Counted from the stretch's first letter, positions 7,775 to 16,212 are shown. The stretch is 41,634 nt of DNA from Bacteroidota bacterium (GCA_018266395.1 JAFEAM010000031.1:20842-62475); one strand, 5' to 3'. Notes: a model not told the origin generated them from the letters alone. A program made the numbers and translations.

Positions 7775-8205
7775 GGCGGTAAGTGATGGTTATTATAAAG
7801 TTACGATGGAAGTCTTTGGGAATAGTCCCTTCAATGGAATTATTGTCAGGAGCGTGCCCTGGACGGTTGACCGGATGGCAATCACCTTTTAGGTTATCTG
7901 CCATCCGGACTCAACCTTCTGCAGGAGTGCCGATCACCCACAACCAAACCCCCCTACTGATTTCTCAGACCTGTTCGGCCTCACCTGTTGGATATCTCGT
8001 TAAACCCTGTACGATGATACAACACACTTTAGACCCCGGCTGTATCGTAAGTCACAGACTTTTACTTTCATTGTATACCGGAAGGATCCAAACGCCTACG
8101 GGTCTTCCTAAAGCAGGCGCTTTCATATAAGTGATTTTCGTATTTGCCCGTTCTTTTTCAGGATGTGCAACCAAAACCAGGGTCCGGCATTAGTAACTTG
8201 ATTAC
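7775..8205. other. Gene-free divergent region with several hairpins
   Basis: This 431-bp stretch separates the ABC exporter (leftward) from the sigma factor gene (rightward). It contains the long hairpin listed at 7865-7916, a GATACA/TGTATC inverted pair (8016-8021, 8041-8046) and a short AAAGC/GCTTT stem (8110-8123). An open frame of 115 codons crosses it on the plus strand, but its product has no recognisable composition or family. No tRNA or known riboswitch fold was recognised. It must contain promoters for both flanking units; no exact TAnnTTTG was found close to either start. Confidence 0.5.
7865..7916. other. Strong 16-bp stem hairpin, possible structured RNA
   Basis: GGTTGA (7865-7870) plus CCGGATGGCA (7871-7880) pairs with TGCCATCCGG (7899-7908) plus TCAACC (7911-7916), leaving only a two-base AC bulge. 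The 18-nt loop holds its own small stem (ACCT 7884-7887 with AGGT 7891-7894). There is no T-run after it on either strand, so it is not a typical intrinsic terminator. It may be part of an RNA leader, a protein-binding site or a remnant of a palindromic repeat. Confidence 0.55.
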
Positions 8206-8802
8206 GTGTCGGACGAAGAACTTATTCGATTAATAAAGGAAAATCCAAAGACCTTCTCAAGGCTTATGGAATCGTATTATCGTCCCATTTTTGGATATGT
8301 TCTCCGCCGTACAGGCGATGCGGAGGATGCCGCCGACATTTCATCTGAGACTTTCATGAAGGCATTTCTGCATCTGCAACGCTATCGATATGAGGGCAAA
8401 CCCATCCGGAACTGGCTGTACCGCATAGCGACCAATGAAACCAACATGCACTTCCGGAGGAAAAAGAGGATGGGAGCATTCCTCGACCGTGTTGGTCCTG
8501 AACTGAGAAGGAATTTTGACGATAATTGGGCCCTTGATCGTGAGCAGTTGGATCGTGAGTTGAAGCTGCATGATCAGTTTCAAACGGTGCTTACAGCGCT
8601 GAAGACTTTACCGGTTGCCTATCAGGATGTATTGTCATTGCGCTATTTCGAGGGCAAGGATAACCGCGAAGTGGCTGACATTCTGATGATAAAGGAGGGG
8701 ACCGTCAAGTCCCTTGTTTCAAGAGGACTGGAAAAACTTCGTATGATCTGCAACCCAAATCAGGTATTTGCATTATTACTGATGAGTTATGGATTCATTT
8801 GA
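8206..8802 (+). CDS. ECF-type RNA polymerase sigma factor
   Basis: A 198-aa sigma-70 family protein with only regions 2 and 4, as in extracytoplasmic-function sigma factors. Region 2 spans about 15-85 (DAADISSETFMKAFLHL, then RNWLYRIATNETNMHFRR). Region 4 spans about 125-180 with a helix-turn-helix (LPVAYQDVLSLRYFEGKDNREVADIL, then EGTVKSLVSRGLEKLR). The start is GTG at 8206. Its last 14 bp overlap the next gene, which encodes a membrane protein, the usual arrangement for a sigma/anti-sigma pair. A classical zinc anti-sigma (HxxxCxxC) is not seen. Target promoters and the inducing signal are unknown. Confidence 0.88.
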   Translation: MSDEELIRLIKENPKTFSRLMESYYRPIFGYVLRRTGDAEDAADISSETFMKAFLHLQRYRYEGKPIRNWLYRIATNETNMHFRRKKRMGAFLDRVGPELRRNFDDNWALDREQLDRELKLHDQFQTVLTALKTLPVAYQDVLSLRYFEGKDNREVADILMIKEGTVKSLVSRGLEKLRMICNPNQVFALLLMSYGFI

Positions 8803-9199
8803 AGAATCACTGGAGAAGTTGACCAAGCCGCGTGTGAATGATTTGAAACATGAACGGGTGCTAACGGAATTGATTGTCAGTTCGCGCGGCCGGTCGGTGC
8901 TGGCGGGATGGTGGCTGAGCATTCCGCTTTACATTACCGCTGCTTTGGTAATGAAGACGATGTATGTGGAGGGCTCCGGCATGATGGATAATCTGCATCA
9001 ACTAAAGGCATCTTCCGGTACCTACTGGATTTACATGCTGGTGATTCCGCTTGGCGTGATGATTCTGAATGTCCGGATACTCATGTTCCAATACCGAACG
9101 TCGGCTGCCCCCTCTCTTCCCTCCCTGCTTGGTGTGTATTGGTATAACACATTCATGATCCTGATTTCAATTTTGCTGTTAACTCTAAATTTGATTTGA
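8789..9199 (+). CDS. Membrane protein overlapping the sigma gene, possible anti-sigma factor
   Basis: A 136-aa protein with a charged cytoplasmic N-terminus (about 1-35, EESLEKLTKPRVNDLKHERV) followed by three hydrophobic helices (about 38-56, 78-100, 115-135). The 14-bp overlap with the sigma gene implies coupled translation. Soluble N-terminus plus membrane helices is the layout of many anti-sigma factors, but no conserved anti-sigma domain or zinc motif is visible, so the role is inferred from context. It could instead be a sensor or an unrelated membrane protein under the same promoter. It is followed one base later by a third small membrane-protein gene. Confidence 0.7.
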   Translation: MDSFEESLEKLTKPRVNDLKHERVLTELIVSSRGRSVLAGWWLSIPLYITAALVMKTMYVEGSGMMDNLHQLKASSGTYWIYMLVIPLGVMILNVRILMFQYRTSAAPSLPSLLGVYWYNTFMILISILLLTLNLI

Positions 9200-9200
9200 T

Positions 9201-9425
9201 ATGAATGCCTCATGGTTCAAACGCGTTGGAATATTTTATGTGCCGGTATCATTGATCGGATGGATCATCCTGGCCGGAGCGTTGGTGGCAGCAGTTTATC
9301 GCTTCCTGGATATCGACAGCCGCTCTCACTCTGCGAGTGATACCCTGATCAATTTCTTTTTCAACTTGCTCATCCTGGGAGCGGTGTATACACTTGTCGG
9401 ATTTCTGACCAGCAGGAGGGAGTGA
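9201..9425 (+). CDS. Small two-helix membrane protein of the sigma operon
   Basis: A 74-aa protein with two hydrophobic helices (about 12-31 and 49-67), a short polar loop (DIDSRSHSASD) and a basic end (TSRRE). It starts one base after the stop of the preceding membrane-protein gene, so the three genes (8206-9425) form one tight operon. No family recognised. It may act with its neighbour as a membrane partner of the sigma factor, or may be a small structural protein. It ends 3 bp from the convergent lipoprotein gene. Confidence 0.65.
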   Translation: MNASWFKRVGIFYVPVSLIGWIILAGALVAAVYRFLDIDSRSHSASDTLINFFFNLLILGAVYTLVGFLTSRRE

Positions 9426-9428
9426 GCG

Positions 9429-10358
9429 CTACTTCCAGCGTGCCAGTTCTGCTTCGGCGGCGATGAAGCCGAATGCGGAGAAGTATTTTCCGGCGACTAC
9501 CTTCTCAAGAATTTCTCTCGCCTTAACGGAATCACCATTATATAAGTACCAGTTGCCTACACCATAACCCTGCGTGGCCATTACGAGGTCATAGTCCTCG
9601 GATTTGGGATCCCCTGCCAGAAGTGAGTCGGGAGACAGATGACCCTGGTACATGAGGCATCTCTTGTAGTAGGAATCGTTTTCAATGATGGTCATTCCTT
9701 CGTGCACGTTGTTGATGACGGATGCTGCTTCACGCGTCCAGCCGAGTCGCCTTTCAGTCATGTACATCCAGTCCACGCAGGCTACCAGCAGATCGTCATT
9801 GTCACAGATCTTGAGGCACTCAACGAAGGCCTCCCATGCCTTGGTAAAATCGCCTTTCAGGTAATGGGCGACCCCAAGGTGGTAGCGGATGTTGAACTGG
9901 AGCGTGGACAAGGGCTTGTTGATCTTGTTGGGCTCGCCGTCCGGTTCTGTTTCCAGCGGAAGTGCGGCAGAAAGTACGTTCGCACGATTGAGATCATCGA
10001 TGGCCTTATCGAAGAGGCGTAAGGAGATATAGCGGTGCCCGCGATGACGGTATAGCCTGGCGGATTCGGGATATCGCTCCAGTCCATCCGTGAACACTCT
10101 GACGGCCTCGTTGAAGCGTGACATGTAACCCAGTCTTCTTCCGAGCCAGATGAAATTCTCCTCAGAAATCCTGTTTTCCAGGTTGCTTAGCGCGACTTCC
10201 AGGTTGCTGTCAAGCCTGGCCTGAACTTTCGGCGGCCGCTCAGGCTCGTAATATGCCTTCCCCAGCAAGGAGATGACTACCGGTGCACGGCCCTCATTTT
10301 TCCTGCCGCATGAGAAAAGCGCAAGGCCGATGGCGAACAGAACAAGAAGGCGTTTCAT
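9429..10358 (-). CDS. TPR-containing lipoprotein
   Basis: A 309-aa protein with a lipoprotein signal (MKRLLVLFAIGLALFSC, acylated Cys at residue 17) and a helical mature region with several TPR-like units: SRFNEAVRVFTDGLERYPES, RLYRHRGHRYISLRLFDKAI, then YHLGVAHYLKGDFTKAWEAF. This indicates a membrane-anchored periplasmic or surface protein that binds partners. It begins 22 bp after the stop of the second amidohydrolase on the same strand, so it is probably the third gene of that unit. A link to the amidohydrolases' substrate or localisation is inferred only from position. Confidence 0.75.
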   Translation of the reverse strand: MKRLLVLFAIGLALFSCGRKNEGRAPVVISLLGKAYYEPERPPKVQARLDSNLEVALSNLENRISEENFIWLGRRLGYMSRFNEAVRVFTDGLERYPESARLYRHRGHRYISLRLFDKAIDDLNRANVLSAALPLETEPDGEPNKINKPLSTLQFNIRYHLGVAHYLKGDFTKAWEAFVECLKICDNDDLLVACVDWMYMTERRLGWTREAASVINNVHEGMTIIENDSYYKRCLMYQGHLSPDSLLAGDPKSEDYDLVMATQGYGVGNWYLYNGDSVKAREILEKVVAGKYFSAFGFIAAEAELARWK

Positions 10359-10380
10359 TCAGCGATGTCCAATAGGGAAT

Positions 10381-11967
10381 TTACTCGATACCAGGTTGCT
10401 TCAGCACAAAGCCGGTCTTTGACTTCTCTGCATCCACCATCTTCTTGACATCGGCAAGTAATTTTTTGGCATCATAGATTATGCCGTCCTTAATGGTGTA
10501 CTTGATACCACCCACACGCTTCACCGTGTTGTCATCCATAAGGCGGATTGCGCCGGTACCATACAACACCTGCAGGTTCTCAAGGGGATTCTGATCTACC
10601 AATACAAAATCAGCCAGCTTCCCCACTTCAATGCTTCCCACTTCCTTGTCCATTCCCAGTAATTGGGCGCCGTTGAGGGTGGCTGACCGGATGACTGCAA
10701 GAGGATGGAATCCGGCTTCTCTCAGCAATTCCAGTTCGCGGATGTAAGCAAATCCGTAGAGCTGAAAGATAAACCCTGAATCGGAGCCGGTCGCCACGCG
10801 CCCGCCGCGATTCTTGTACTCGTTCACAAACGTCATCCACAGTCTGTAGTTCTCTCTCCACGCTACCTCTTGTTCAGTGCCCCAGGAATGCCAGTAAGAT
10901 CCGTGCGAGACAAGGCTGGGCTGGTAGAACTTCCACAATGATGGCAGCGTGTAGTCTTCATGCCATTCTGCTCTCCGTGCCCGCTGCAGATCGCGGCTTG
11001 CTTCATAGATGCCAAAAGTAGGATCGAGGGTGAAGTTGAGCGACAACAACTCATTCATAACCGCATTCCATTTCTCGGAATAAGGTTTTGCTGCCTGCGC
11101 CCAAAGACGGCCTGCTTCGCCGAAGCGATCCTGCTCATTGGTGTAGTTGTAATCCAGCGGAAAGTTTTGCACGGTTTTGTTGTCAAACAACGCCTCTGGC
11201 AGCCCATACCAGTGCTCCATACTATTGAGCCCCGCTCGTGCAGAGTGGAGCACGTTCCATCGGGCCACATAAAGTTGGGCATGATGACAATTGGAACGGA
11301 GACCAAGCTTTTTGTTTTCATCCAGCGCCGCTGCCATCAATTCAGGTGCCTGACCGCCGAACTTGATTCCGTCCGCGCCTTTCAATTTGTTGTCTCTTAC
11401 CCAGGCCCTGGCCATTTCAGGCGAAGAGATGGGTTCCTTGCTGCCCATGCCAAAGAAAGTGTAAGCTTTAAGGCGTGGTGCGGTAATCAGATTTTTCGCG
11501 CTCTTGTTGCGTTGATCAATCACCCAGTCAATTCCGTTGCCTGAGCCAGGATCACAAACCGTGGTCACGCCGTGGGCCATCCAGAGTTTGAAGACATATT
11601 CCGCGAAGGGCGCCTGCGCGCCACCGATATGCCCGTGGCAATCGATAAATCCGGGGAGAAGATACATTCCGGTGGCATCGATTTCCTTACCGCCAGCTTC
11701 AAGTTTCGGCCTGCGGGACGGGTCAACGGGAAGACCATCATAACCAACCGTGGTAATGTTAACGATCTTGTTCTGTCTCACAATTATATCCACGGGACCC
11801 ACCGGGGGCGCACCCGTTCCGTCGATCAGCGTTACGCCGCGGATGATGAGTTGGGCAAACGGACCATCGCCCTCTTTGATTTCGGGGGCGGGAGCTACCT
11901 TTTCGGGATCTTGAGCGCTGGCCGTAAACGCCACGCAGAGAAGGAGGACTGATACGAAGGTTTTCAC
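10381..11967 (-). CDS. Secreted amidohydrolase, paralogue A
   Basis: A 528-aa metal-dependent hydrolase of the amidohydrolase superfamily with an N-terminal signal peptide (MKTFVSVLLLCVAFTASAQ). The HxH metal motif is in GFIDCHGHIGG (about H111, H113), a lysine likely to be carboxylated is in GADGIKFGG, further ligand histidines are in SNCHHAQL and MEHWYG, and the catalytic Asp is in TGSDSGF. The set HxH-K-H-H-D is that of binuclear prolidase/isoaspartyl-dipeptidase-like members. The start is GTG at 11967; a longer GTG frame from 12012 would bury the signal peptide. The product is closely similar along its whole length to the gene immediately upstream. Substrate unknown. Confidence 0.85.
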   Translation of the reverse strand: MKTFVSVLLLCVAFTASAQDPEKVAPAPEIKEGDGPFAQLIIRGVTLIDGTGAPPVGPVDIIVRQNKIVNITTVGYDGLPVDPSRRPKLEAGGKEIDATGMYLLPGFIDCHGHIGGAQAPFAEYVFKLWMAHGVTTVCDPGSGNGIDWVIDQRNKSAKNLITAPRLKAYTFFGMGSKEPISSPEMARAWVRDNKLKGADGIKFGGQAPELMAAALDENKKLGLRSNCHHAQLYVARWNVLHSARAGLNSMEHWYGLPEALFDNKTVQNFPLDYNYTNEQDRFGEAGRLWAQAAKPYSEKWNAVMNELLSLNFTLDPTFGIYEASRDLQRARRAEWHEDYTLPSLWKFYQPSLVSHGSYWHSWGTEQEVAWRENYRLWMTFVNEYKNRGGRVATGSDSGFIFQLYGFAYIRELELLREAGFHPLAVIRSATLNGAQLLGMDKEVGSIEVGKLADFVLVDQNPLENLQVLYGTGAIRLMDDNTVKRVGGIKYTIKDGIIYDAKKLLADVKKMVDAEKSKTGFVLKQPGIE

Positions 11968-11994
11968 ACAATGTGGAATTTTGGTATAAGAAGA

Positions 11995-12017
11995 AGCCCG
12001 GCACTGTTGCACGGGCT
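11995..12017. terminator. Hairpin between the two amidohydrolase genes
   Basis: AGCCCG (11995-12000) pairs with CGGGCT (12012-12017), and GCA with TGC inside, leaving one bulged base and a four-base loop. On the minus strand it follows the upstream amidohydrolase gene and is trailed by a T/C-rich stretch (ttcttctta), so it may attenuate read-through between the paralogues or stabilise the first message. The U-run is weak, so full termination is doubtful. Confidence 0.4.
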
Positions 12018-12033
12018 CCTTTATTGATTTCAG

Positions 12034-13611
12034 TTAGTTCCCTGGTTGCTTAAGCACAAAACCTGCTTTCGCCTTTTCTTCGTCTACAATCTTCTTCACG
12101 TCGGCCAGCAGTTTCTTTGCATCATAGACAATTCCGTCTTTCACGGTGTACTTGATTCCGCCCACACGCTTCACGGTGTTGTCTTCCATCAATTTGATGG
12201 CGCCTGTTCCATACAGCACTTGCAGGTTTTCAAGCGGATTCTGATCGACGATTGCGAAGTCTGCCAGCTTTCCGATTTCCACTGAACCAATCTCCTTGTC
12301 CATACCCAGTGCCTGGGCGCCGTAGAGTGTGGCCGAGCGGATGACTTCCAGCGGATGGAAGCCCGCCTCGCGAAGGAGTTCGAGTTCGCGGATGTAGGCA
12401 AAGCCGTACAACTGGAAAATGAATCCTGAATCCGATCCGGTGGTGACGCGGCCGCCGCGGTTCTTGTACTCATTTACAAACGTCATCCACAACTTGTAGT
12501 TCTCTTTCCACGCCACCTCTTGTTCTGTTCCCCAGGAGAACCAGAAAGATCCGTGGGCTGCGCGGTTAGGCTGGTAGAAAGCCCAGAGTTTCGGGAGCGT
12601 GTACAGTTCATGCCATTCAGCCCGGCGAGCTCTTTGTAAGTCGCGCGTAGCCTCGTAAATGTTAAAAGTTGGGTCCAGTGTAAAATTCAGTTTGAGCAGG
12701 GTGTCCATCACCGCATTCCATTTGGCGGAATAAGGAGCTGCTGCCTGCTTCCACAACTTGCCTGCCTCTTCAAACCGGTGCTGTTCATTGGAATAGTTAT
12801 AGTCCAGCGGATAGTTCTGAAGTGTTGAGTTGGCGAGCAAAGCCTCGGGAAGTCCGTACCAGTGTTCCATGCTCGTGAGCCCGGCCCTGGCAGAATTCAA
12901 AACATTCCATCTGGCCACACCAAGTTGTGCATGGTGACAAGCGGAACGCAGTCCCAGTCTTTTGTTCTCGCGGATAGCCGCATCCATCACTTCAGGGGAG
13001 GCGCCGAAAAATTTGATGCCGTCTGCTCCTTTCAATTTGTTCTCGTTAACCCAGGCTCGGGCCTGTTCTGCGGTGCGGATAGTTTCCTTGCTTCCGGAGC
13101 CAAACGACACTAATGCTTTGATCCGTGGAGCTGTTATGAGGTTCTGAGCGCTCTTATTCTTTTCATCCAGCACCCAGTCGATGCCATTACCGGATCCGGG
13201 TTCACGGATGGTAGTAACGCCATGCGCCATCCAAAGCTTAAAGACATATTCCGCAATGGGTGCCTGACCTCCCCCGATGTGACCGTGCATGTCGATGAAC
13301 CCAGGCATGAGGTACATGCCATCGCAGTTCAGCTCCTTGCCGCCCGGGTCAAGTTTTACGCGGTTGCCGTCACTGGCCATGCCCGGGGTGGGCAACCCGA
13401 CGCTCACAATATTTACAATCTTGTTCTGCTTCACCACGATATCGACTGGCCCAACGGGCGGTGCACCTGTACCGTCTATCAGCGTCACGCCGCGAATGAT
13501 CAATTGTGTAAACGGGCCGTCACCTTCTTTTACTTCCGGTGCTTTCTTCATTGCCTCCTGGGCCATCAGGCGGAAACTGATCAGGAGCAATAGCAAAATC
13601 GTCTTCTTCAT
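12034..13611 (-). CDS. Secreted amidohydrolase, paralogue B
   Basis: A 525-aa secreted amidohydrolase (signal peptide MKKTILLLLLISFRLMAQ). Metal-site residues: H109 and H111 in FIDMHGHIGGG, K200 in GADGIKFF (probable carboxylated lysine), H226/H227 in CHHAQL, H250 in MEHWYG and D394 in TTGSDSGF. The C-terminal part (GKLADFAIVDQNPLENL) is the small beta-domain closure typical of the superfamily. It is nearly collinear with paralogue A, differing mainly around residues 70-95, which suggests a tandem duplication retained for related substrates. It is the first gene of a leftward unit with paralogue A (66 bp apart) and the TPR lipoprotein. Exact substrate unknown; peptides or cyclic imides and amides are plausible. 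Confidence 0.86.
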   Translation of the reverse strand: MKKTILLLLLISFRLMAQEAMKKAPEVKEGDGPFTQLIIRGVTLIDGTGAPPVGPVDIVVKQNKIVNIVSVGLPTPGMASDGNRVKLDPGGKELNCDGMYLMPGFIDMHGHIGGGQAPIAEYVFKLWMAHGVTTIREPGSGNGIDWVLDEKNKSAQNLITAPRIKALVSFGSGSKETIRTAEQARAWVNENKLKGADGIKFFGASPEVMDAAIRENKRLGLRSACHHAQLGVARWNVLNSARAGLTSMEHWYGLPEALLANSTLQNYPLDYNYSNEQHRFEEAGKLWKQAAAPYSAKWNAVMDTLLKLNFTLDPTFNIYEATRDLQRARRAEWHELYTLPKLWAFYQPNRAAHGSFWFSWGTEQEVAWKENYKLWMTFVNEYKNRGGRVTTGSDSGFIFQLYGFAYIRELELLREAGFHPLEVIRSATLYGAQALGMDKEIGSVEIGKLADFAIVDQNPLENLQVLYGTGAIKLMEDNTVKRVGGIKYTVKDGIVYDAKKLLADVKKIVDEEKAKAGFVLKQPGN

Positions 13612-13631
13612 GGTTGGTTTTTATGAATGTT

Positions 13632-13662
13632 TAAAGCTAGCGAAATTCATGACCTGCGAAAA
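13632..13662 (-). promoter_or_regulatory. Candidate promoter for the amidohydrolase unit
   Basis: On the minus strand TTTT (13662-13659) is followed after 19 nt by TAGCTTTA (13639-13632). This matches the Bacteroidota TTTG/TAnnTTTG pattern at the correct spacing with one mismatch in each element. It lies about 20 nt upstream of the ATG at 13611. Confidence 0.4.
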
Positions 13663-13758
13663 CGGATTTTGGGCAGGCGGAAGGAGGGAAGATTTGATGT
13701 CTTTTCACAATTTTTTGATTGCGCTCACGTACCTTCACGGTAAAAGAATCCAGTCGCC

Positions 13759-15312
13759 ATGTCAAAGGACAAGTTCATAGCAGCCATCAGTTCATCTTAT
13801 TCCATGACCGGCGCCTCCATCTACCTGGGGGCAGGTGTATATGAGGGACAAATCGTTCCGGAAGCAAAAGTCAATTTACCCCTGCGCATGATGAACCGGC
13901 ATGGACTTGTGACGGGCGCCACAGGATCAGGAAAGACCAGAACTCTCCAGTTGCTTGCCGAACAGCTTTCAGCCGCCGGCGTGTCAGTGTTTATGCCCGA
14001 TATGAAGGGTGACCTTTCAGGATTGGCAAAGGAGGGCACTTCAAATGACAAAATCCAGGAGCGCGCAAATGCCCTTGGGGTCACGTATACGCCGGCAGCC
14101 TTTCCGGTTGAGCTTTACTCTCTCAGTGGCAAGCTGGGGGCACAGATGCGCGCAACGGTTACCGAGTTCGGTCCTGTTTTGCTGAGCAAGATACTCGAGT
14201 TGAACGATGTGCAGAGCAGTGTGCTGATGATCCTTTTCAAATACTCCGACGACAAGGAGCTGCCCATCGTCGATTTGAACGACCTGAAGAAGGTGCTGAA
14301 CTACCTTTCAGAAGGGGAGGGAGCAAAAGAAATTAAGGATTCATATGGCAAGATTTCCCCTGCGACAGCCTCCACTATTCTCAGGAAGATTGTCGCCCTC
14401 GAACAGCAGGGTGTGAACCAGATCTTTGGAGAGAAATCTTTTGATGTTGAAGACCTGATGGGCAAGATTGATGGTCGCGGGCAGGTCAGCATTCTCAATG
14501 TGTCGGATGTTCAGAGTCAACCGGCCATATTCTCCACTTTCATGTTATCCCTATTGGCGGAGATATACCAATCATTGCCCGAAGCCGGTGACCTCGACAA
14601 GCCTAAACTGGTGTTCTTTATTGATGAAGCTCACCTTCTCTTCAAGGATGCTCCAAAGGCGTTCATGGATCAGATTGAGCAGGTGATGCGCCTCATCCGC
14701 TCCAAAGGCGTAGGAGTGTTTTTTTGCACACAGTTGACGCAGGACGTGCCGGCCACGGTATTGTCGCAATTGGGCAACCGCTTCCATCATGTAATCCGGG
14801 CATTTACTCCCAATGATGTGAAGGATCTTAAGGAGACCATCAAGACTTTTCCCAAGACTGAATTTTATGACCTGGAGAAACAGTTTACTCTACTGGGCAT
14901 TGGCCAGGCGTTTATTACTGTGCTTAACGAAAAGGGCATTCCCACGGAGACGGTCGTTACCCATCTCACACCTCCTGTTTCGAGCATGAGTCCGCTCAGT
15001 CAACAGGAGTATCTGCAGCAGTTGGATCAGTCCGATATGTTTAAAAAATACAAAGAGACCATTGATCCCAGGAGCGCTTTTGAGATTCTGAATGAGAGGA
15101 TGCAGGCCAGCAAAGCTGCTGAGCAGCAGGCGGCAGTTCCGGCCGCAGCTGCGAGGCCGGCAGGCGGGGGCAGACCGCAGAAGAGTACGTTTGAGGAAAT
15201 CATAGCCTCACCGGTAGCAAAGCAGGTTGGGAAAGAACTGGTCAGGGGAGTATTCGGGATGCTTTTCGGCACGGCGCCCGCCAGACGGAGGACAACCCGT
15301 TCAAGGTGGTGA
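13759..15312 (+). CDS. HerA-like P-loop ATPase (DUF853 type)
   Basis: A 517-aa ATPase of the HerA/FtsK clade, DUF853-like. Walker A is GATGSGKT (about 53-60), Walker B is LVFFIDEAH (D289, E290), with an 'FFCTQL' motif about 40 residues on, matching the conserved Q/sensor position of HerA proteins. The N-terminus (IYLGAGVYEGQIVPEAKVNLPL) is the usual lead-in. A Gln/Ala/Pro-rich linker (about 455-475) precedes a basic C-terminal tail ending in RRRTTRSRW. Members are hexameric DNA-translocating ATPases, but this subgroup lacks an assigned process. No NurA-like nuclease or Sir2 partner is beside it, so it appears as a stand-alone gene. It ends directly against the convergent AraC gene. Confidence 0.82.
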   Translation: MSKDKFIAAISSSYSMTGASIYLGAGVYEGQIVPEAKVNLPLRMMNRHGLVTGATGSGKTRTLQLLAEQLSAAGVSVFMPDMKGDLSGLAKEGTSNDKIQERANALGVTYTPAAFPVELYSLSGKLGAQMRATVTEFGPVLLSKILELNDVQSSVLMILFKYSDDKELPIVDLNDLKKVLNYLSEGEGAKEIKDSYGKISPATASTILRKIVALEQQGVNQIFGEKSFDVEDLMGKIDGRGQVSILNVSDVQSQPAIFSTFMLSLLAEIYQSLPEAGDLDKPKLVFFIDEAHLLFKDAPKAFMDQIEQVMRLIRSKGVGVFFCTQLTQDVPATVLSQLGNRFHHVIRAFTPNDVKDLKETIKTFPKTEFYDLEKQFTLLGIGQAFITVLNEKGIPTETVVTHLTPPVSSMSPLSQQEYLQQLDQSDMFKKYKETIDPRSAFEILNERMQASKAAEQQAAVPAAAARPAGGGRPQKSTFEEIIASPVAKQVGKELVRGVFGMLFGTAPARRRTTRSRW

Positions 15313-16194
15313 TCACTCCTTCGCCATCAGGTATTTCTTTGGCGTAACGCCGAACTTTTTTTTGAATGCCGCGATGAAATGACTTGGATTGGTATAGCCG
15401 ATCTGGTAGGCAACTTCGGCAACCTGGTACTTGCCGGAGTCCAGCAACACGCGCGCCTGATCCAGTTTGTGATCCAGTAAATATCCAAAAACGGTATTGC
15501 CGTAGATTTCCTTGAAGCCCGCTTTCAGCTGATATTCGTTCAGGCCAACCTGCTTGGAAAGGGCTTTTAATCCCGGTGGCTGATTCATGTTCTTTAGCAG
15601 GAAGTCCTTTGCATCCCTGATCTTTCTCACCACATCCTGATCATTCAGAAAGGGGCATGCTTCGGTATCGGGCCGCTTTTCCGAGAAATAAAGCGCAATG
15701 AGCTCCAGAATTTTCCCCTGGAAGTATAGTTTGGCGGCGCTGGCGCCCAGTCGGATATTGAAGAGCTGGTTCAGTTCCACCATCAGATGGGAAGGGATTT
15801 CCCTTTCGTCGTAGAATTTTTGCCTGATGTTCTCAGGCTTGAGGAAAGGCAGGGAGTCATGTACGAAGAGATGATGGAGGCTTTCAAGGGAAATGGTCAA
15901 CGTAACCAGTTTGGCTCCTGGAGAAAGTTTCAGAATGAATGGAAGGTCCTTATCGGGATTGTAAAAGAAGTAGTTGTGTTGCCTGAGTATTTCGCGGCTA
16001 TAGTGGGGACCAAATTCAAAAACGATTGAGCCATCGAGGCAGAAATAGAAATGGATAATCGACTTCTGGATCAAACCCGGCAGTGAAAGAGGCTGGCGGT
16101 CATGGTTTTCGGCAATGCCAACTGATTGTTCTTCATGCGAGAACAAAATCTGCAACTTATTCTCAAGTGTATTTTCCCCGACTTCAGCAGCCAT
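15313..16194 (-). CDS. AraC-family transcriptional regulator
   Basis: A 293-aa DNA-binding protein. The C-terminal ~100 residues contain the double helix-turn-helix of AraC/XylS regulators (LKALSKQVGLNEYQLKAGF, then VAEVAYQIGYTNPSHFIAAF, ending FGVTPKKYL). The N-terminal part (about 1-180) is a ligand- or dimerisation-like domain without a recognised family. A TTG at 16215 extends the frame, but that codon sits inside an exact TAnnTTTG element (16213-16220), so ATG at 16194 is chosen. The effector is unknown; the neighbouring DUF1684 gene is not clearly a target. Confidence 0.85.
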   Translation of the reverse strand: MAAEVGENTLENKLQILFSHEEQSVGIAENHDRQPLSLPGLIQKSIIHFYFCLDGSIVFEFGPHYSREILRQHNYFFYNPDKDLPFILKLSPGAKLVTLTISLESLHHLFVHDSLPFLKPENIRQKFYDEREIPSHLMVELNQLFNIRLGASAAKLYFQGKILELIALYFSEKRPDTEACPFLNDQDVVRKIRDAKDFLLKNMNQPPGLKALSKQVGLNEYQLKAGFKEIYGNTVFGYLLDHKLDQARVLLDSGKYQVAEVAYQIGYTNPSHFIAAFKKKFGVTPKKYLMAKE

Positions 16195-16212
16195 CGCATC
16201 AATATTAATATT

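Noticed and set aside
7783-8130. 115-codon open frame on the plus strand in the region before the sigma gene
   Set aside because: Composition is Pro/Ser/Thr-rich without any domain, signal or helix pattern, and the frame runs through the strong hairpin. Most likely chance openness.
10960-11544. 194-codon open frame on the plus strand
   Set aside because: Antisense to amidohydrolase A, whose metal motifs and signal peptide make it certain; the antisense product looks random.
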